Below, piece by piece: positions 35,124 to 38,263 of a stretch of 38,263 nucleotides of DNA. Source of the stretch: Sphingomonas sp. GTDB lineage: Bacteria; Pseudomonadota; Alphaproteobacteria; Sphingomonadales; Sphingomonadaceae. A model generated the notes under the pieces. That model was not told where the DNA came from, made no database searches, and was given only the letters and a program-made list of their open reading frames with translations. The stretch lies in assembly GCA_025981625.1 (NCBI GenBank), contig JAICXF010000014.1:1-38263 (forward strand), in the 5' to 3' direction. Position 1 is the stretch's first letter, and each line of letters opens with the position of its first letter. Made by a program: the position numbers and the translations under genes.

Positions 35124-35300
35124 TCATGGCCGTCGCGCGGGGCCGGACCGATCGGACCAGGGGGCCGAATATTCGATGCGGTTGAGCACGGCGAATGCAT
35201 GGCCGAACGCCCGCTTCACCCGCCCAGCGACAGCGGAGATCGCCGAATTCAATTCGCTTCGGCCGGCACGGTACTGGCGATCGAACAGTTCATCGATCAT
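35124..35300 (-). CDS. Very small protein, 58 residues
   Basis: Not recognised. It starts MIDELFDRQYRAGRSELNSA and has a helical middle (AISAVAGRVKRAFGHAFAVLNRI) and a basic tail. AGGAGG lies exactly 9 nt before ATG 35300, so this start is preferred over an ATG at 35309, which would be too close to the Shine-Dalgarno. The preceding small gene ends 28 nt upstream. The amphipathic middle could bind a membrane or partner, but that is only a guess. Confidence 0.65.
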   Translation of the reverse strand: MIDELFDRQYRAGRSELNSAISAVAGRVKRAFGHAFAVLNRIEYSAPWSDRSGPARRP

Positions 35301-35328
35301 GGTCACCATCCTCCTTTCCTCCTCGAAA

Positions 35329-35517
35329 TCAGAGCGCGAGCGGGAATTCGTCGGTGCGGTCGTTCGCCGGACTGAGCGCATGCTCGATCACGGCCAGGCG
35401 CGACGCTTCGCCAAGCACACGCCACGAGCGCGCGGTCGAGCGGTTGGCCTTGGCCCTGGCGACCTGCTCGACAGGTCCGTTTTCGATGAACGCACGGGTA
35501 TTGAGGCCATAAATCAT
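35329..35517 (-). CDS. Very small protein, 62 residues
   Basis: Not recognised. It starts MIYGLNTRAFIENGPVEQVA, is followed by RAKANRSTARSWRVLGEASRLAVIEHAL (a likely helix pair, written here as one block plus EHAL), and has an acidic-polar end. AAAGGA lies at 7 nt before ATG 35517. It precedes the 58-residue gene, and both may be one transcript starting from the region shared with the divergent LysR gene. Confidence 0.6.
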   Translation of the reverse strand: MIYGLNTRAFIENGPVEQVARAKANRSTARSWRVLGEASRLAVIEHALSPANDRTDEFPLAL

Positions 35518-35593
35518 GGCGCGTGTCCTTTCGTGTCGGTGGTCGCCGGCGGGAGCCGGGGAGCGTCGAGGGTCTGTCCTCGCCGGCGACTGC

Positions 35594-35630
35594 GATTGGA
35601 AATACGTTTTCCCGCTTCGTTCCGCCAATC
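35594..35630. promoter_or_regulatory. Candidate LysR-type binding site
   Basis: GATTGG (35594-35599) and CCAATC (35625-35630), separated by 25 nt, in the 157-nt space between the divergent LysR and small-gene starts. Inner GGAAA and TTTTCC halves (35598-35612) add symmetry. Known LysR sites are inverted repeats of the T-N11-A type in such positions. Confidence 0.4.
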
Positions 35631-35674
35631 AAACGCTCGACAGAATCGATAAATTCCACTTATGAGGTGAGCTT

Positions 35675-36652
35675 ATGCGGCGGCTTCCTCCACTGGCGTC
35701 GATCCGGGCGTTCGAGGCCGCCGCGCGGACCGAGAACTTCACCGCCGCGGCGGCCGAACTGGGGATGACCCAAGCCGCTGTTTCCTATCAGGTGAAGAGC
35801 CTGGAGGAGCGGTTGGGAGCGCCGCTGTTCTTCCGCGAGAAGGGACGGGCGCGGCTGACTCCGCTCGGGCAAAGGCTTCTTCCGGCACTTTCGAATGCGT
35901 TCGACACGATCGAAGCCGCCTTCGCCAGCCATCGCGAGGACGACGAGTCGCTGCTGACGATCACGACCACGCACACCTTCGCCAACACGTGGCTGGCGTG
36001 GCGGCTTGGCGGATTCCAGATGGAGCATGCCGACCTCGCCGTCCGAATGACCACCAGCAATGAGTTGTGCGACCTGCGCGGCGGCGATGCCGATGTCGCG
36101 ATCCGAGCCGGCCACGGCGGCTGGGAAGGAATGGACGAGCACCGGCTGTTCGAATCCGAATTCACCCCGATGGCCAGTCCCGAGTGCATCGCGACGGTCG
36201 AGCGCAAGCTCGGCCGCCGCCTGGAGCCGCGCGACATTCCGCATCAGAACCTGATCAATCCCGGCGACGATTGGTGGCAGCAATGGTTCGCCGACAATGG
36301 GGTGCCCGCCGACAAAGCCGTCCTGAGCAGAGCCGGTATCCGGCTCGAAAATCAGGCGAACGAGGGGCACGCGGCGATGGCCGGGCTCGGCTTTGCGGTC
36401 CTGACGCCGTTGCTGTGGAAAGGCGATGTTGCCGCGGGGCGGCTGTGCGTGCCGTTCGCGAAGCGCGTTTCCACGCGCGGATGGGCTTATTGGCTGGTGC
36501 TTCCCCGCGAGCGCCGGATGGTGCCGAAGGTCAAGCGATTCCGCGAATGGCTGATCGCCGAAATGCGGATTGCGCGCGAGGAGCTGGACGGCGGCTGGGC
36601 CAGCCAGGGCCGGGTGCCGGACTCGCAAAAAGGGTCCGTGGCGGCGGCCTAG
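35675..36652 (+). CDS. LysR-family regulator, GcvA-like
   Basis: 325 residues. The winged helix-turn-helix lies in residues 1-65 (LASIRAFEAAARTENFTAAAAELGMTQAAVSYQVKSLEERLG, here in parts: FTAAAAELGMTQAAVSYQV is the recognition unit). The effector-binding domain shows TTTHTFANTWLAWRLGGFQ, DLRGGDADVAIRAGHGGWEG, and an AMAGLGFAVLTPLLW segment, which is the GcvA subgroup pattern. GAGGTGA lies 4-5 nt before the ATG. It is divergent from two small genes, so it may regulate them. Effector unknown. The Ala-rich tail is typical. Confidence 0.9.
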   Translation: MRRLPPLASIRAFEAAARTENFTAAAAELGMTQAAVSYQVKSLEERLGAPLFFREKGRARLTPLGQRLLPALSNAFDTIEAAFASHREDDESLLTITTTHTFANTWLAWRLGGFQMEHADLAVRMTTSNELCDLRGGDADVAIRAGHGGWEGMDEHRLFESEFTPMASPECIATVERKLGRRLEPRDIPHQNLINPGDDWWQQWFADNGVPADKAVLSRAGIRLENQANEGHAAMAGLGFAVLTPLLWKGDVAAGRLCVPFAKRVSTRGWAYWLVLPRERRMVPKVKRFREWLIAEMRIAREELDGGWASQGRVPDSQKGSVAAA

Positions 36653-36786
36653 GCCCCTCGTTTACAAGACGTTGACCTCACAATGGTTAACGAATCTGCT
36701 TGCATTATTAACCAAGATGGGGCCTCGTCTGTCGTCCAGCCGACGCAAATTTCGAGTCGCGACTCCTCCTGGGGCGAAGGGAGCGC

Positions 36787-38263
36787 ATGGTTCGTTTGGT
36801 TTCTCAAGACGGGCGACTGACCCGCGCGAGCCGTCGCGCGGCGCTTCTGTGCGCCTGCGCCGCGGCGGCCCTGGCGAGCCAGCCTGCGCTGGCCGCCCCG
36901 CTGGATTCTTTCCCTAGAAATCTGTCACAGACGCTCGGCGCGACTCCGGTCAGGCCGACCATCAAGGCTGGCGAGTCCGGCGCTGGTCCGGCGACGAACG
37001 GCTTGCCCGCCACGGCGCCGCCCAGTCCCGGCGGAGCCACGCCTCCGACCATCACGTCACCGGCGGTAACTGCGAACAGCGGCGCGTTCGACGTGGCGGT
37101 AAACGCGCCGGATCCGAAATCCGGCAACGGCAAGGATGGCGACGCCGCACCCAACGCTCGTGTTCGAACGCTGCCGCCGAGCGGTCCGCTATCGCCGACC
37201 GTTCCGCTGCCTCCGGCGCGCGTTGAGCAGATGTTGGTTTCCAGCGGAGCGCCGCCGGCCGCGGACCAGGCGCGTATCGACAATGGCGCCATCGTCCTCA
37301 GCAGCGCCGCGACTGCCGCGGCGACGAGCTCCGGCAGCAAGACCCCGGTTCAAACGGGCGCGACGACCGAAGCGGCGGGCAATGGCAACGCCGGCACGAA
37401 CGGCAATTCGGGCAACAGCAATTCGGGCAATGGCAATTCGGGCACCGCCAACGGAAACGGCGGCAACAACGGCAACTCGGGTGGCAATGGCGTAGGCAGC
37501 GGCACCAACAGCGGCAACGCTGGCGGCAACGGCAACGGCAACGGCAACTCTGGCGGCGATGGGAACAGCGGCGCCGGAAACGGCAACGGCAATTCGGGCG
37601 GCAACGGCAATTCTATGCCAGGTGACCCGTGCGCGATGGCGACCGGCAACCCTTGCAACGGGAACAACGGGAACGGCGGAAGCCAGGGCAACGCGAACCC
37701 GCCGCCGCCACCTTCGCCTCCGCCTCCGCCGCCCCCGTCGCCGCCGCCGGCATCATCACCGCCGCCCCCACCACCGCCGCCCGCGCCACCCGGCGATCCC
37801 TGCGCCAAGGGCAACGGCAATCCATGCAACGGCAACAATGGCAATGGCGGCAGCCAGGGCAACGCGAACCCTCCGCCCCCACCGCCCCCACCGCCCCCAC
37901 CCACAACCCCACCGCCGCCCCCGCCACCTGGCGACCCGTGCGCGAAGGGGAACGGCAATCCGTGCAATGGCAACAACGGCAACGGCGGCAGCCAGGGCAA
38001 CGCGAACCCGCCGCCGCCCCCTCCGCCCCCTCCGCCACCACCACCGCCGCCGCCGCCGCCGCCGCCACCCCCACCTCCACCCGCGCCGGCCGTCCCGCCG
38101 CCGCCACCCCCGCCGCCGCCGCCACCACCGCCGCCGCCGCCACCGCCACCGCCACCACCGCCCGTACCCGAGCCGGTGCCCGAGCCCGAGCCACCACCGC
38201 TGGTCGCCGCCGCCGCGAGCATGCCCGCGTTCGGCGTGCCCCAACCGGTCGGGCCGTCCCAGC
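36787..38263 (+). CDS. Exported Gly/Asn-rich and polyproline protein, partial
   Basis: An open frame from ATG 36787 (AAGGGAG upstream) to the window edge, 492 codons without a stop. It has a long signal peptide (SRRAALLCACAAAALASQPALA, about residues 16-36). Next is a Thr/Pro-rich region to about 200, then a GNGNSG-type low-complexity stretch (about 200-277). Three modules follow, starting at 37618, 37789 and 37927. Each begins PGDPCA, has a second Cys seven residues on (C-x7-C), then NGNNGNGGSQGNANP, and ends in polyproline. The last part returns to PVPEPVPEPEPP. The C-terminus is missing. It could be a surface or adhesin-like protein; no named family is claimed. Modules 2 and 3 differ mostly at third positions. 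Confidence 0.75.
   Translation, partial: MVRLVSQDGRLTRASRRAALLCACAAAALASQPALAAPLDSFPRNLSQTLGATPVRPTIKAGESGAGPATNGLPATAPPSPGGATPPTITSPAVTANSGAFDVAVNAPDPKSGNGKDGDAAPNARVRTLPPSGPLSPTVPLPPARVEQMLVSSGAPPAADQARIDNGAIVLSSAATAAATSSGSKTPVQTGATTEAAGNGNAGTNGNSGNSNSGNGNSGTANGNGGNNGNSGGNGVGSGTNSGNAGGNGNGNGNSGGDGNSGAGNGNGNSGGNGNSMPGDPCAMATGNPCNGNNGNGGSQGNANPPPPPSPPPPPPPSPPPASSPPPPPPPPAPPGDPCAKGNGNPCNGNNGNGGSQGNANPPPPPPPPPPPTTPPPPPPPGDPCAKGNGNPCNGNNGNGGSQGNANPPPPPPPPPPPPPPPPPPPPPPPPPAPAVPPPPPPPPPPPPPPPPPPPPPPPVPEPVPEPEPPPLVAAAASMPAFGVPQPVGPSQ
37618..38160 (+). repeat. Three protein-coding tandem modules
   Basis: Modules begin with PGDPCA at 37618, 37789 and 37927. Modules 2 and 3 are nearly the same protein with different third-codon bases, so the repetition is under amino-acid selection. 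The polyproline tracts between and after them vary in length, from about 20 to over 40 residues, as expected for slippage-prone DNA. This is not a CRISPR array: the spacing is uneven and the reading frame is open throughout. Confidence 0.7.

Noticed and set aside
36680..36712. GGTTAA and TTAACC halves before the repeat protein gene, resembling CtrA sites
   Set aside because: The spacing (17 nt, inverted) does not fit the direct TTAA-N7-TTAA arrangement, so no site is claimed.
37618..38160. CRISPR-like regularity in the repeat region
   Set aside because: Units are coding, unequal in spacing and joined by polyproline codons; no cas genes are in the window.
37350..38222. Minus-strand Gly-rich frame with oligoglycine tracts
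   Set aside because: It is the antisense of polyproline and Gly/Asn codons. The plus-strand frame has a Shine-Dalgarno, signal peptide and codon-level conservation between modules.

Overview
The window looks like chromosomal DNA from a GC-rich alphaproteobacterium, most likely a sphingomonad (Sphingomonadales). This is inferred from the ribosomal protein, PurC, PriA and RpoB sequences, the many TonB-dependent receptors and secreted small proteins, and the dispersed GNRA-loop palindromes. No species is claimed.

Most of the window is a dismembered secE-nusG-rplK-rplA-rplJ-rplL-rpoB cluster. Every one of these genes is on the minus strand and in the canonical order, but foreign blocks separate them. 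From right to left the order is: secE and nusG (27.5-26.7 kb); a restriction-modification-like island, a TonB receptor/YfiR/histidine kinase operon and a set of small exported proteins (26.5-15.3 kb); rplK-rplA (15.05-13.9 kb); an M1 aminopeptidase and a TPR protein with a degenerate peptidase site (13.8-9.1 kb); rplJ-rplL (8.9-7.9 kb); an inositol-phosphate operon (7.2-4.5 kb); a TetR/hydrolase/TonB-receptor unit (4.5-0.5 kb); and the start of rpoB at the left edge.

The right part (27.8-38.3 kb) holds tRNA-Trp, a cytochrome b561, a ClC channel coupled to an HtrA-like protein without recognisable catalytic residues, priA, a DUF559 gene between inverted 36-nt repeats, purC, two very small genes, a GcvA-like LysR regulator, and the 5' part of an exported Gly/Asn-rich and polyproline protein that runs off the window.

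Several groups look functional as units. Inositol-3-phosphate synthase, an NTP transferase and a CDP-alcohol phosphotransferase are translationally coupled and could make a CDP-inositol-derived phosphodiester or lipid. An outer-membrane receptor, a periplasmic YfiR-like protein and a hybrid kinase share 1-nt overlaps and could form a trans-envelope sensor. A methyltransferase-endonuclease fusion (with a one-base frameshift) is coupled to a NucS-like DUF91/DUF5655 protein. Starts were chosen from Shine-Dalgarno sequences, signal peptides and overlaps, so several differ from the longest open frame.
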